This document shows positions 35,773 through 45,327 of a DNA stretch of 64,000 nucleotides, piece by piece. The notes under the pieces are model-generated. The model had not been told where the DNA came from, did not search any database, and saw nothing but the letters and a program-made list of their open reading frames with translations. The stretch comes from Rhizobiaceae bacterium (GTDB taxonomy: Bacteria; Pseudomonadota; Alphaproteobacteria; Rhizobiales; Rhizobiaceae). The stretch's first letter is position 1. Each line of letters opens with the position of its first letter. Position numbers and translations under genes: made by a program. The stretch spans positions 1 through 64,000 of the forward strand of contig JARGOX010000006.1 in assembly GCA_029233925.1 (NCBI GenBank). Direction: 5' to 3'.

Positions 35773-38355
35773 CTATTCTTCGGGCAGTGCCCACGCGATC
35801 ACATAATCGCCGATCGGCGTTTCCATGAAGTGGTGCCCCCCCGGAGCCAGCGCGATAAACTGGCGACCACCCACTTCGTAACTGATCGGCGTCGTCTGCC
35901 CCCCGGCAGGCAGGACATCGCTCCAAACCGTTTCGCCAGTTTCAATATCAATGGCCCGGATGAGGTTATCTGTCGCCGCGGCGATGAAGATCAACCCGCC
36001 AGCGGTAATCAACGGGCCGCCGTTGTTTGGTGTGCCGATCTTGATGGGCAGCATGGACGGAATTCCGAAGGGCCCATTGGCGCGCGCCTGCCCGAGCGGT
36101 TGATCCCAAAGCGTTTCGCCGGTTTCGAGATCGATCGCCCGAATGCCGCCATAGGGTGGCTCTTTGCACATCAGCCCTGTCCATTCTTCCCGCCAGCCGG
36201 CATTGACGGAAATGGCATAGGGCGAACCCAACTGCGGACCCGCCTCGCCACCGGGACCCTCCGGCGAAAAGATAGGACGCACGCCATCTGCATCAGCCTC
36301 TGCACGGGGAACCAGCCGGTTGTAATTGGGCATGTCGTTATAGTTGGCGATCAGGATACCCCGTTCCACGTCAATGGCCATGGAACCCCAGTCCTGACCA
36401 CCATTGTATCCGGGGTACTGAATCCAGTGGCCATCCGACGTTGGCGGCGTGTAGATGCCCGCGTAATTTGCTCTGCGGAACTGGATACGGCACCATAACT
36501 GATCAAGGGGGGTCATGCCCCACATGTCGGCCGAATTGAGGTCTTGCTTTGCAAGGCTGTGATAGGCGGAAAACGGCTGGGTGGGAGAAAGATAATCCGG
36601 CTCCACACCCATGCCCGCAGGCACTGAACGTTCCTCAACCGGAAACAGGGATTCGCCGGTCTGGCGGTTGAGAACGTAAATCTCGCCCTGTTTGGAGGAA
36701 AGGACGATAGCCGGCACGGTTTCACCGTTCAGCGGGAAGTCGATCAAGGTTGGTTGAGAGCCAAGATCGTAGTCCCAGACGTCATTGTGGACGGTCTGGA
36801 AATGCCAGACTTCTTCCCCGGTCGCAACATCAAGCGCGACAAGAGACGTTGCATACTCATTTTCCGCAGCACTGCGGTTGCTGCCGTAATAGTCAACAGC
36901 CGAATTGCCGAGCGGCAGGTAGACCTGACCAAGCGCCTCGTCGCCCGCTGCGGTTGTCCACATGTTGGGCGTTCCGCGGGTGTAGACCTCGCCGTCCTCC
37001 GGTTTTCCCCTGAGATCGGGGTTGCCCAGATCCCACGCCCATACCAGTTCGCCGGTCACTGCGTCATAACCACGGATAACGCCGGAGGGCGAATCTTCCG
37101 CCTGTCCGTCCTTCACCTGCGCGCCCATCACGGCGACGCCGCGCACAATTGTCGGGGCTGACGTTATCGAATACCAACCGGGCACTGTCTCCCCCAGCCC
37201 GTCTTCGAGGTAAATCTCGCCGTTCTGGCCAAAATCCTGACAGGGTTGCCCGGTACGGGCATCCACCGCCAGAAGGCGCGCGTCCAGTGTTCCCCAGAGA
37301 ATGCGAGCTGAACAAAGGGACTGCTGGCCATCAGCTGCGGGGTTTTCAAAATAGGCAACGCCCCGGCATGTGGCGCCATAGGGGATGGCATCCACCGGCA
37401 CCTGCGGGTCATAGCGCCATTCTTCCCGCCCGGTTGCTGCATCAATTGCGATGGCGATGCCCATGGCCGAACACGTATAAAGATCATCACCGACCTTGAG
37501 CGGTGTGTTTTCCGGCGAATATTTGCCCTCGGCTTCAGCACTCGGCATGTCGCCAGTGCGGTATTGCCAGACCATTTTGAGCGTGCCGATATTGTCGCGA
37601 TTAATCTGGTCATTTGGCGAATAGCGCGCCGCATGGATTGAACCGCCATAGGCAGGCCAGTCACTGCCGGCTTCGCGCATGGCAAGGGCGGGGCGCCCCG
37701 GTTCCTGCATCAGGTCGTCCTGAACCGGAAATTGAGTTGACGTCGTCGGCGTCGGTTCCGGCGCATGGCGATCCCCCTTAACAGATTGCGCTTCATCCAC
37801 AGGGGCCAACGGAGCCGGCGCTGCACGATTGGCGGAGTTTTCGGGTGCAGCGACCGCCGGTGCCGTATTCTGGGCCGAAACCTGTGTCGTTTGCGAAACG
37901 GCGTAGGCCCCTGCCAGGCCGAACACCACGACAAGCACCAACGACACCAGCCCCGAACGCCCGGACGGCAGCCGGATAATGCCATTGCGCCGCCGAAGCA
38001 CGGGGATTGTCGCCAGCACCAGCACGAGTATGACAGTCGGCGCGACAAGCCGGGGCACCTGCGCCCAGCCATTCAGCCCGACCTCCCACAATGCCCAGAT
38101 CAGCGTGAATAGGTAGGTTGCCGCGTAGACAGAAACCGCCGTTATCGAACCGGCCAGTATCAGCGCCGCTGTTGCCAACAAGCCGACCCCCGCAAGGGCA
38201 TAATACCAGGATCCTCCGAGAATGATCAGCCAGATGCCGCCAGCAAGGATGGGCACACCAAACACCGTAATCACGCCTGCAAGCAACATGGTCAGCCAGT
38301 AGCCAATGCCGCGATGGTCACGAGTTGGGGTGGGTTTCATATCAATGGTTGTCAT
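35773..38355 (-). CDS. gcd: Membrane-bound PQQ-dependent glucose dehydrogenase
   Basis: An 860-residue quinoprotein. The first 145 residues hold about five membrane helices that bind ubiquinone. The rest is an eight-bladed periplasmic propeller with the quinoprotein motifs DWPAYGGS, AIDAATGREEWRYDP and GLIFIAAATDNLIRAID. It oxidises glucose or another aldose to the lactone in the periplasm and feeds electrons to ubiquinone. AAGGA lies eight bases before the ATG. It diverges from the oxidase operon, and each side has its own EcfG-type promoter. No PQQ synthesis genes are in the window. Confidence 0.93.
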   Translation of the reverse strand: MTTIDMKPTPTRDHRGIGYWLTMLLAGVITVFGVPILAGGIWLIILGGSWYYALAGVGLLATAALILAGSITAVSVYAATYLFTLIWALWEVGLNGWAQVPRLVAPTVILVLVLATIPVLRRRNGIIRLPSGRSGLVSLVLVVVFGLAGAYAVSQTTQVSAQNTAPAVAAPENSANRAAPAPLAPVDEAQSVKGDRHAPEPTPTTSTQFPVQDDLMQEPGRPALAMREAGSDWPAYGGSIHAARYSPNDQINRDNIGTLKMVWQYRTGDMPSAEAEGKYSPENTPLKVGDDLYTCSAMGIAIAIDAATGREEWRYDPQVPVDAIPYGATCRGVAYFENPAADGQQSLCSARILWGTLDARLLAVDARTGQPCQDFGQNGEIYLEDGLGETVPGWYSITSAPTIVRGVAVMGAQVKDGQAEDSPSGVIRGYDAVTGELVWAWDLGNPDLRGKPEDGEVYTRGTPNMWTTAAGDEALGQVYLPLGNSAVDYYGSNRSAAENEYATSLVALDVATGEEVWHFQTVHNDVWDYDLGSQPTLIDFPLNGETVPAIVLSSKQGEIYVLNRQTGESLFPVEERSVPAGMGVEPDYLSPTQPFSAYHSLAKQDLNSADMWGMTPLDQLWCRIQFRRANYAGIYTPPTSDGHWIQYPGYNGGQDWGSMAIDVERGILIANYNDMPNYNRLVPRAEADADGVRPIFSPEGPGGEAGPQLGSPYAISVNAGWREEWTGLMCKEPPYGGIRAIDLETGETLWDQPLGQARANGPFGIPSMLPIKIGTPNNGGPLITAGGLIFIAAATDNLIRAIDIETGETVWSDVLPAGGQTTPISYEVGGRQFIALAPGGHHFMETPIGDYVIAWALPEE

Positions 38356-38385
38356 GATCAGGATCCTTCATTGCTTCTCTTTTTC

Positions 38386-38410
38386 AACGATGACAATCCA
38401 GGACAGTTCC
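38386..38410 (-). promoter_or_regulatory. EcfG-type promoter for gcd
   Basis: On the minus strand GGAAC (38410-38406), 16 bases and CGTT (38389-38386) are an exact match to the EcfG consensus. The -10 ends 30 bases before the gcd start. Confidence 0.72.
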
Positions 38411-38430
38411 AGCCGACCCCAATTTTTTTT

Positions 38431-38455
38431 GGAACCAATCCCAATTCAACGTGTT
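38431..38455 (+). promoter_or_regulatory. EcfG-like promoter for the caa3 oxidase operon
   Basis: GGAAC (38431-38435), 16 bases and TGTT (38452-38455) match the consensus with one mismatch. The element ends 34 bases before the ctaC start and lies back to back with the gcd promoter. Confidence 0.6.
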
Positions 38456-38489
38456 TGAAAATTGACTGACCGGCGCTTTGGGGGAACGT

Positions 38490-39491
38490 GTGCACGATAC
38501 AAAACCCGAAATCACCATATCCTTCGGGCCATGCCTGCCGATCGCCGCCATGGGCTTGCTACTATCAGGCTGCGTCGGTCGCCAATCGGCTCTGGCGCCT
38601 GCCGGGCATGATGCCGAGCAGATTTCCAATCTCTTCTGGGTCATGACTGCGGGTGCCTCGATTATCTGGGCGCTGGTTCTCGGCACGGCTCTCGCTGCAA
38701 CTTTGGGTCTGTTCAAAAATCCGACACGGCTCACTCCAAACATCCTGATCGTCGGCGGTGGCGTTGTGTTTCCAACCGTCATATTGGGCATTTTGCTGAT
38801 CTTTGGGCTGCGCTTGCTGCCAAACTGGCAATCTGAACCCGACCGGCTGCAGATTCACGTGCACGGTGAGCAATGGTGGTGGCGGGTTGTCTACAGGGCG
38901 CCGGACCAAATTGAACCCGTTATCTCCGCCAACGAGATTCACTTGCCGGCCGGACAGGCGGTCGAGTTCGTTCTGACCAGCGCTGATGTCATACATTCGT
39001 TCTGGATACCTTCGATTGGCGGCAAGCTGGATATGATCCCCGGCCGCACCACGCGCCTGCTTCTGGAGGCAACAAGGCCAGGCGTTTATCGCGGCGTTTG
39101 CGCGGAATATTGCGGCACATCTCACGCAAAAATGGCCTTTGCCGTCGTCGTGCATGAGCCGAAAGATTTCAACGCATGGCTGGAAGACCGAACCTCCGAC
39201 CCAAACATAGGGACCGATGACCCGGGAAGAAAAATCTTCCTGTCATCCGGCTGTGCGGCCTGTCACCGGATCAGGGGTTTGACGGAGATCGGATCGGTGG
39301 GACCGGATCTCAGCCACATCGGCAGTCGCAGAACGATCGGCGCCGGGATCGCTGAAAACACCCCAAAGAATCTCGCACGCTGGATTACCGATCCCGCACA
39401 CATGAAACCTGCCGTCCAGATGCCCGCCTATCGAGCCTTGCCGCCTGAGGATATAGCGGCAATTGCGCGGTTTTTGTCAAACCTGAATTAA
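38490..39491 (+). CDS. ctaC: Cytochrome c oxidase subunit II fused to cytochrome c (caa3 type)
   Basis: A 333-residue lipoprotein subunit. The lipobox LLSGC places the lipidated cysteine at residue 28, followed by two membrane helices. The CuA domain has its histidine in VIHSFWIP and cysteines 204 and 208 in CAEYCGTSH. A C-terminal cytochrome c domain has heme motif CAACH (255-259). The fusion defines a caa3-type oxidase that accepts electrons without separate soluble cytochrome. GTG at 38490 with GGGGGA upstream was chosen; a TTG 12 bases earlier is possible. It is the first gene of the oxidase operon. Confidence 0.93.
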   Translation: MHDTKPEITISFGPCLPIAAMGLLLSGCVGRQSALAPAGHDAEQISNLFWVMTAGASIIWALVLGTALAATLGLFKNPTRLTPNILIVGGGVVFPTVILGILLIFGLRLLPNWQSEPDRLQIHVHGEQWWWRVVYRAPDQIEPVISANEIHLPAGQAVEFVLTSADVIHSFWIPSIGGKLDMIPGRTTRLLLEATRPGVYRGVCAEYCGTSHAKMAFAVVVHEPKDFNAWLEDRTSDPNIGTDDPGRKIFLSSGCAACHRIRGLTEIGSVGPDLSHIGSRRTIGAGIAENTPKNLARWITDPAHMKPAVQMPAYRALPPEDIAAIARFLSNLN

Positions 39492-39501
39492 GGCTTCAGC
39501 G

Positions 39502-42036
39502 ATGAAAAACGAGATGGCCCATCGACACGGCCCCGACCAGGACGATCCACGGATCCGTGCTGCGCAAGAAGCACGCCTTTCAAAAGCCTGGGAGACGCAT
39601 GGTGGTTGGCGTTACTGGTCGTCCGTCAATAACAGCGAAGTCGGCATCTGGTACATTGTCACGGCGTTCGGTTTCATGCTGTTTGCCGGCGTGCTCGGAC
39701 TGTTGATTCGTACACAGCTCGCTGTGCCTGATAATGAGTTTCTATCCGCCGAGACCTACAATCAGGTGTTCACGCTTCACGGAACGGCGATGATGTTCCT
39801 GTTTGCCGTGCCGATATTCGAGGCCGTCGCCATTCTCATACTACCCGCCTTGCTGGGCACACGCGACCTTCCCTTCCCGCGCCTTTCCGCGTTTGGTTAC
39901 TGGTGTTTCCTGATTGGCGGTATTTTCGTCTGCGGGTCCATTTTCTTCAACGCAGCACCGTCGGGCGGCTGGTTCATGTATCCCCCATTGACCACCAAAC
40001 AGGGGGGGATCGGCGCTGACATCTGGCTTCTGGGGTTATCATTTATCGAGGTCGCTTCCATTGCCGCTGCCGTGGAACTCATCGTCGGGGTTCTCAAATG
40101 TCGCCCGCCGGGCATGCATATCAACCTGACACCCCTTTACGGATGGTATGTGCTGATTGTCGGTGGCATGATCCTGTTTGCCTTCCCGCCGCTGATTGCC
40201 GGTGATTTTCTTTTCGAGATGGAACGGGCGTTCGACTGGCCGTTTTTCGACCCCGAACGCGGCGGTGATCCGTTGCTCTGGCAGCATCTGTTCTGGATTT
40301 TCGGACATCCGGAAGTCTACATCATCTTCCTGCCGTCCATCGCGCTGCTCGCCATGATCGTGCCGACTTTCGCCGGACGCCCGATTGCCGGTTACTCGTG
40401 GATTGTGCTTTCAGCGCTGGGAACCGGGTTCCTGAGTTTCGGCCTCTGGGTCCATCACATGTTCGCAACCGGCCTGCCCTCGATTTCACTGGGTTTCTTC
40501 TCAGCAGCCTCGGAAGCCGTCGCCATCCCTACGGGCATTCAGATCTTCGTATTCATTGCCACTTTGATGCTCGGCAAGGTGGTGCGCTCCGTGCCCATGC
40601 TGTTTGCTTTGGGGGCCTTGGCCATCTTTGTTGCCGGCGGTCTGACCGGGGTGATGGTTGCCGTTGCGCCCTTCGATTTTCAGGCGCATGACAGTTATTT
40701 CATCGTCGCCCACCTGCATTATACACTCTTCGGAGGCATGTTGTTTCCGCTGGTGGCAGGCATTTATTACTATTACCCCCTCATGACCGGCTACATGATG
40801 TCACGGCGCCTTGGCGTATGGGCCTTCTGGCTGATGTTCGCCGGCTTCAACATCTGCTTCCTGCCCATGCATCTGACGGGCATGCTCGGCATGCCGCGGC
40901 GCGTTTTTACCTACCCGGAAGATCTGGGCTGGAACACATTGAACCTCGTTTCGACAATCGGCGCGTTTGTTTTTGCAGCCGGTTTTCTGGTCTTTGTCTT
41001 CGACGCACTGCGACCAAAAAGCCATGCAGAAAAGGCATCGCGGAATCCCTGGAAAGCCGGAACCGTGGAATGGGCGCTCGAACTGCCGCCACGGTCGTGG
41101 GGCGCCCGCACAATTCCGCATATCGAAAGCCGATATCCGGCCTGGGATGATCACAGTTTCATGCGTAGGTATGACGAGGGTCGTTTCTATCTGCCCGATG
41201 CCGAAGAAGGACGACGCGAAGCTCTGGTCACCTCGGTGCTGGATGCGCAGCCTGTACAATGCATGCGCGTTGCCGGACCGACCTGGATAACGCTTGCGAC
41301 GGCCCTGTGCCTGGCCGGCGTCTTTATTTTCGCCACCTATCATTGGTGGACCGCAACCTTCATTTCCGGCCTGTTGACGCTGTGCTCTATTGTTTACTGG
41401 CTTTGGACGGGCACCGGCGAACATCCCGAAAAGGATGAAAAGGCCATCGGGATGGGGATGACGGCGCAGCTTTACATTTCGGGACCTCGCGCCACAGGCT
41501 GGTGGGCAATGTTCATTACCATGACGGGCGACCTGACGGCCTTTCTGGGCCTGATCTTCGGGTATTTTTTCTTCTGGACAGTGCACGATCAATTCCCGCC
41601 GCCGGACATTGACGGTCCGGGGTGGACATGGCCACTGGCGGCCGGTCTGTTGTTATGCGGATCCTGGGTGCTGACCTATGGCGCGCGCCTGTGGAACGCG
41701 CGCGGCGATATGTTGCTTTTTCGCATGGCTCTGCTTGCAGCGGTTTTGCTGGCGCTGGCCGGCATCGGCGCACTTGTGATGGGTCCGCTGGCCCACAGGA
41801 TGGATCCGACTGCGCATGCCTATCCGGCCATTGTCTGGGCGCTGGTTCTATGGACAGGCGCGCATGCCGCCGCAGGCGTGATCATGCAGCTTTATTGTCT
41901 CGCGGCCAGCTTTGCTGGCCGGCTGACACCTAAATACGATACCGACATCTGGAATGTTGCACTTTACTGGCACTTCATGGCCTTCACCGTCTTCGCCACA
42001 ACACTTGTCATAGGAGGCTTTCCGCTCGTCTCATGA
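39502..42036 (+). CDS. ctaD: Cytochrome c oxidase subunit I fused to subunit III
   Basis: An 844-residue fusion. Residues 1 to about 560 are subunit I, with the CuB/heme region FGHPEVYIIFLPS, HHMFATGLP and the heme ligands in VAHLHYTLFGG. After a soluble linker, residues from about 640 form a subunit III-like helix bundle (GWWAMFITMTGDLTAFLGL). It is the catalytic oxygen-reducing, proton-pumping core of the caa3 oxidase encoded with ctaC. Fused I/III subunits are known in some alphaproteobacteria. It overlaps the next gene by four bases. Confidence 0.93.
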   Translation: MKNEMAHRHGPDQDDPRIRAAQEARLSKAWETHGGWRYWSSVNNSEVGIWYIVTAFGFMLFAGVLGLLIRTQLAVPDNEFLSAETYNQVFTLHGTAMMFLFAVPIFEAVAILILPALLGTRDLPFPRLSAFGYWCFLIGGIFVCGSIFFNAAPSGGWFMYPPLTTKQGGIGADIWLLGLSFIEVASIAAAVELIVGVLKCRPPGMHINLTPLYGWYVLIVGGMILFAFPPLIAGDFLFEMERAFDWPFFDPERGGDPLLWQHLFWIFGHPEVYIIFLPSIALLAMIVPTFAGRPIAGYSWIVLSALGTGFLSFGLWVHHMFATGLPSISLGFFSAASEAVAIPTGIQIFVFIATLMLGKVVRSVPMLFALGALAIFVAGGLTGVMVAVAPFDFQAHDSYFIVAHLHYTLFGGMLFPLVAGIYYYYPLMTGYMMSRRLGVWAFWLMFAGFNICFLPMHLTGMLGMPRRVFTYPEDLGWNTLNLVSTIGAFVFAAGFLVFVFDALRPKSHAEKASRNPWKAGTVEWALELPPRSWGARTIPHIESRYPAWDDHSFMRRYDEGRFYLPDAEEGRREALVTSVLDAQPVQCMRVAGPTWITLATALCLAGVFIFATYHWWTATFISGLLTLCSIVYWLWTGTGEHPEKDEKAIGMGMTAQLYISGPRATGWWAMFITMTGDLTAFLGLIFGYFFFWTVHDQFPPPDIDGPGWTWPLAAGLLLCGSWVLTYGARLWNARGDMLLFRMALLAAVLLALAGIGALVMGPLAHRMDPTAHAYPAIVWALVLWTGAHAAAGVIMQLYCLAASFAGRLTPKYDTDIWNVALYWHFMAFTVFATTLVIGGFPLVS

Positions 42037-42437
42037 CCAACCATCTGCAGAAGGAAGTCAAACGCGAAACAGGAGAAGGCACCGACCTTTGGAGGGTCAT
42101 TCTTGCCCCGACCATCTGGGCTGTGCACTTTCTTGTCTGTTACGTGGGAGCGGCAATCTATTGCGAAAAGGCAGGGCGAATGGCTGATCTGCTACCGGTC
42201 CGCCTGATCGTCGGTACGGCCACATTCATTGCACTTGCAGGCCTGGCAGCGGTCTTTATTTCGCTATGGAAGGTTCGTGGCCTGTCTTCGGTCAACGATG
42301 ATTACAACTACGCGGGCAATACACCTGAAGAGCGGCATCGCTTTCTGTCTCACGTTGCCCTGATGCTCTGCGTTCTTTCTGGTGTGGCGATATTGTATGC
42401 GGCATTTCCCGCTCTCGTGCTGGAGGTTTGCAGATGA
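42033..42437 (+). CDS. Oxidase-operon membrane protein of unknown function
   Basis: A 134-residue protein with three predicted membrane helices (roughly 25-48, 58-80 and 107-130). It contains the segment ILAPTIWAVHFLVCYVGAAIYCEK and a soluble loop SSVNDDYNYAGNTPEERHRF. Its ATG overlaps ctaD and its stop overlaps the ctaG-like start, so it belongs to the oxidase unit. It occupies the place of a small subunit IV or an assembly protein, but I do not recognise the family. Confidence 0.75.
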   Translation: MTNHLQKEVKRETGEGTDLWRVILAPTIWAVHFLVCYVGAAIYCEKAGRMADLLPVRLIVGTATFIALAGLAAVFISLWKVRGLSSVNDDYNYAGNTPEERHRFLSHVALMLCVLSGVAILYAAFPALVLEVCR

Positions 42438-43066
42438 GGCACAGGATGGCCGTGATTGCCGGGATCTTCGTGCTGTTGCTTGTATGGGCCGGCCCCCTGC
42501 CCCTTTTGGCGCGGGGAAGTTTTGCTGCCCATATGTTCATGCATATGGGGGTCGTGGCCGTTGCCGCTCCCTTGCTGGCCTATGGTGTGTTGCCGCTTTT
42601 CACGCGATGGAGATGGGCCACAATGCTGTTTGCCTTTCCGATTGCCGCAAGCCTGCTTGATCTGGTGGTCATCTGGGGCTGGCATACCCCCCTGGCGCAC
42701 GAGGCGGCGCGAACCAGCTCCTTGACACGAACCGTCGAGCAATTTTCGTTTCTGGCGGTGGGACTTTTTCTGTGGCTGACCGCCTTGGCGGGCAGTTCGG
42801 GTCCCTCGCGCTTTCTTGCAGGTGCGGCGGCCTTGCTGTTCACCTCCATGCACATGACCATGCTCGGCGTGCTGATCGGGCTGATGCAAAATCCCATCTG
42901 CGCCGTACCACCGGCACGCCCACCGTTTGGCCTGACGATCATTGTCGACCAGCAGCTTGGCGGCCTGTTGATGCTGGGATTGGGTGGCTTGATTTATCTT
43001 GCTGCAGGACTTGTTCTCGTCGGAAAGGCGCTCCAGGAACCGGCAACAAAACAGGAGAACGCCTGA
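42434..43066 (+). CDS. ctaG: CtaG-like (Caa3_CtaG) cytochrome oxidase assembly protein
   Basis: A 210-residue membrane protein with about six helices, of the Caa3_CtaG family involved in assembling caa3 oxidases and not related to the CuB chaperone Cox11 of the same name. Conserved features are AAHMFMHMGVVAVAAPLLA, WGWHTPLAHEAAR and SMHMTMLGVLIG, with potential metal-binding His and Met residues. The ATGA overlap with the preceding gene fixes the start, and its stop overlaps the next start (TGATG). Confidence 0.87.
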   Translation: MRHRMAVIAGIFVLLLVWAGPLPLLARGSFAAHMFMHMGVVAVAAPLLAYGVLPLFTRWRWATMLFAFPIAASLLDLVVIWGWHTPLAHEAARTSSLTRTVEQFSFLAVGLFLWLTALAGSSGPSRFLAGAAALLFTSMHMTMLGVLIGLMQNPICAVPPARPPFGLTIIVDQQLGGLLMLGLGGLIYLAAGLVLVGKALQEPATKQENA

Positions 43067-44169
43067 TGAAAATGTCCGTGCGCCATATCGTCATTGGTCT
43101 GGGAGTCGCCGCTATGTGTGGCGCTGGCGTTTTCTGGCTGGGTCTCGTCAATGTCGGAGCAAGCACAGGACATTGGGCATTGACGGATTGGCTTCTGCAT
43201 ACCGCCATGCGCCGGTCGGTCCAGTTCCGCGCCGACACGCTTCCTCCAGAGGATTTTGCCAGTGAAGCCATGATCCGCCGTGGTGCGGCGCATTTTGAAA
43301 CCGGATGCGCCCCCTGCCACGGCAGCCCCGGTGCACCGCGCGGTGCCGTTGTGCGCGCCATGACACCTGAGCCGCCCGATCTCCTCGACCAGGTCGATCA
43401 ATGGACGGCGGCAGATCTGTTCTGGATCGTCAAACATGGCGTCAAATTTACCGGCATGCCGGCATGGCCGGCACCCGGTCGCGACGACGAGGTCTGGTCG
43501 ATGGTGGCATTTCTGAAATTCATGCCCTCTCTCGACGCGCAGGGGTACCACGGTCTCGCCTATGGCGCCGAAAAAATACCCAACGGGCGGCAACGTGTTC
43601 TTTCGGTTACGGCCAACCCTGCACTCGCCGACTGTGTCCGCTGCCACGGCCTTGATGGGCGCGGCGATGGCAATGGTGCGTTTCCCCGTCTCGACATACA
43701 GGACGAAGCCTATCTGCATGATGCGTTGCAGGCCTATGCAGGTGGCCACCGTTTCAGTGGCATCATGCAGGAAGCGACCGCAGGTCTGGATGGAGAAACG
43801 CTTGCCATACTTGCTGCATACTTTGCACAGCAAAGCGCCGGCAAGCCCTTTGCAACGGCACAGGAACCGTTGGAAGCAGAACGACTGCAACGCGGCAAAA
43901 TCATCGCTATGCGGGGTTTGCCGGACAACAATGTTGCTTCCTGTGCAGGCTGTCACGATCGGACCGGAACACAGAGCCGTTCGCAATTCCCGCGGCTTTC
44001 AGGCCAGTACCGCACCTATATCGAAACACAGTTGCGACTGTTTTCTACAAATACAAAACGAGGTGGCGGGCCTTTCGCAAATATCATGCGGCAGTCCAGC
44101 CACGCGCTTGAAGATGCAGACATTGAGGCTGTGGCCGCCTGGTATGCGATGCAAACACCCAACCCGTAA
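43066..44169 (+). CDS. Triheme cytochrome c
   Basis: A 367-residue membrane-anchored c-type cytochrome. An N-terminal hydrophobic segment serves as signal or anchor, followed by three heme motifs: CAPCH, CVRCH and CAGCH. The three domains resemble the small cytochromes that carry electrons to oxidases or accept them from dehydrogenases. It overlaps the ctaG-like stop by one base and ends the oxidase operon. It may link a periplasmic dehydrogenase or the bc1 complex to the caa3 oxidase. Confidence 0.9.
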   Translation: MKMSVRHIVIGLGVAAMCGAGVFWLGLVNVGASTGHWALTDWLLHTAMRRSVQFRADTLPPEDFASEAMIRRGAAHFETGCAPCHGSPGAPRGAVVRAMTPEPPDLLDQVDQWTAADLFWIVKHGVKFTGMPAWPAPGRDDEVWSMVAFLKFMPSLDAQGYHGLAYGAEKIPNGRQRVLSVTANPALADCVRCHGLDGRGDGNGAFPRLDIQDEAYLHDALQAYAGGHRFSGIMQEATAGLDGETLAILAAYFAQQSAGKPFATAQEPLEAERLQRGKIIAMRGLPDNNVASCAGCHDRTGTQSRSQFPRLSGQYRTYIETQLRLFSTNTKRGGGPFANIMRQSSHALEDADIEAVAAWYAMQTPNP

Positions 44170-44178
44170 TCTGTGCCG

Positions 44179-44203
44179 GGAACAATTTTGATCCTTTTCC
44201 GTT
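44179..44203 (+). promoter_or_regulatory. EcfG-type promoter for the SDR gene
   Basis: GGAAC (44179-44183), 16 bases and CGTT (44200-44203) match the consensus exactly. The -10 ends 23 bases before the SDR start and the whole element fits in the 57-base gap after the cytochrome gene. Confidence 0.75.
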
Positions 44204-44226
44204 GTTTGAAGGAAAGGAGACATCAG

Positions 44227-45075
44227 ATGAACAACACCACAAGCGACGCAAGGCAGAAGGATGATGGCGCCACCGAACGCAATATGCTGCCCAAACCCGA
44301 TTGCATGCCACGCTATGCCGGCAGCAAGCGTCTGGCAAACAAAACGGCAATTGTCACCGGAGGCGATTCGGGCATCGGACGCGCGGTATCGATTTTATTC
44401 GCACGGGAAGGCGCAAATGTCGCCATTGTGTATCAGCATTCCGATGAAGATGCGCGCGACACAGTTGGGATGATCGAAGAGGAGGGACAAAAGGCGATAT
44501 GCCTCAAGGGAGATATCGGCAGCAAAGCCTTTTGCACGGACATAGTGGCGCAGACAAAACAGGCCCTCGGAGCCCCTGACATTGTCGTCAACAACGCCGG
44601 TGAGCAACATCCCAAGGCGGATGTCGACGCCATTGACGAGGATCAGTTGCGCCAGACGTTCCAGACCAATATCTTCGGCCAGTTCTTTCTCACCCAGGCC
44701 GTATTGCCGGACCTGAAAGAAGGCTCTTCAATCATCTGCACCACATCGGTGACGGCCTATCGGGGACAAGACCTGCTGATTGACTACGCCTCCTCAAAAG
44801 GCGCAATCTTGTCCTTCATCCGTGCTCTTTCCCACAAGCTCGCTCCCAAAGGCATCCGTGTAAATGGTGTGGCGCCGGGGCCAATATGGACCCCGCTTAT
44901 CCCTTCGACTTTTCCGAAAGACAAAGTGGACTCTTTCGGCAAGAGCACACCCCTGGGCCGTGCCGGACAACCCAACGAGGTTGCACCCGCCTTTCTGTTC
45001 CTGGCCTGTGCGGATTCAAGCTATATCACCGGACAGGTCATTCATCCGAACGGAGGAGAGCCCGTCTCCAGCTAA
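44227..45075 (+). CDS. YghA/general-stress-type short-chain dehydrogenase
   Basis: A 282-residue SDR of the YghA and Bacillus general-stress-protein group. A polar N-terminal extension of about 40 residues with MLPKPDCMPRYAGS is typical. It is followed by VTGGDSGIGRAVS (cofactor), VVNNAGEQHP, TTSVTAYRG and the catalytic DYASSKG. The end PNGGEPVSS is also typical. AAGGAG precedes the ATG and an exact EcfG promoter lies 23 bases upstream. The substrate of this group is uncertain. Confidence 0.92.
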   Translation: MNNTTSDARQKDDGATERNMLPKPDCMPRYAGSKRLANKTAIVTGGDSGIGRAVSILFAREGANVAIVYQHSDEDARDTVGMIEEEGQKAICLKGDIGSKAFCTDIVAQTKQALGAPDIVVNNAGEQHPKADVDAIDEDQLRQTFQTNIFGQFFLTQAVLPDLKEGSSIICTTSVTAYRGQDLLIDYASSKGAILSFIRALSHKLAPKGIRVNGVAPGPIWTPLIPSTFPKDKVDSFGKSTPLGRAGQPNEVAPAFLFLACADSSYITGQVIHPNGGEPVSS

Positions 45076-45124
45076 GACACCTACGGCTTTCTTGGGTGCG
45101 AGGGGGGGGCGTGATCAGGGAAGG

Positions 45125-45327
45125 GTCGCCTTTCTGGCTGCCGGTTTCATCGTTTTGCCAATGGCAAGGTGCATAGAATAACGACGGGTGCAGGCATGTG
45201 GCTGGCGGGCGCGATTGGACTGGCGGGCGCCCTTGGTCCTCTGCTGATTGCAGCCATTGCCACTTTCCTCGCAATTATGGTCCTTTGTATACTCGGACGG
45301 ATGCAGGCGCACATGGATCATGAATAA
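45125..45327 (+). pseudogene. Truncated, frameshifted mgtC-like remnant
   Basis: Translation gives VAFLAAGFIV, then after one missing base near 45152 continues ANGKVHRITTGAGMWLAGAIGLA and on to GRMQAHMDHE with a stop at 45325. This matches the last third of the MgtC protein encoded at 33968 (VAFLAAGFIVFANGKVHGL onward). The first two-thirds of the gene are missing. It lies before a second copy of the small membrane-protein gene, as the intact mgtC does. Confidence 0.85.
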
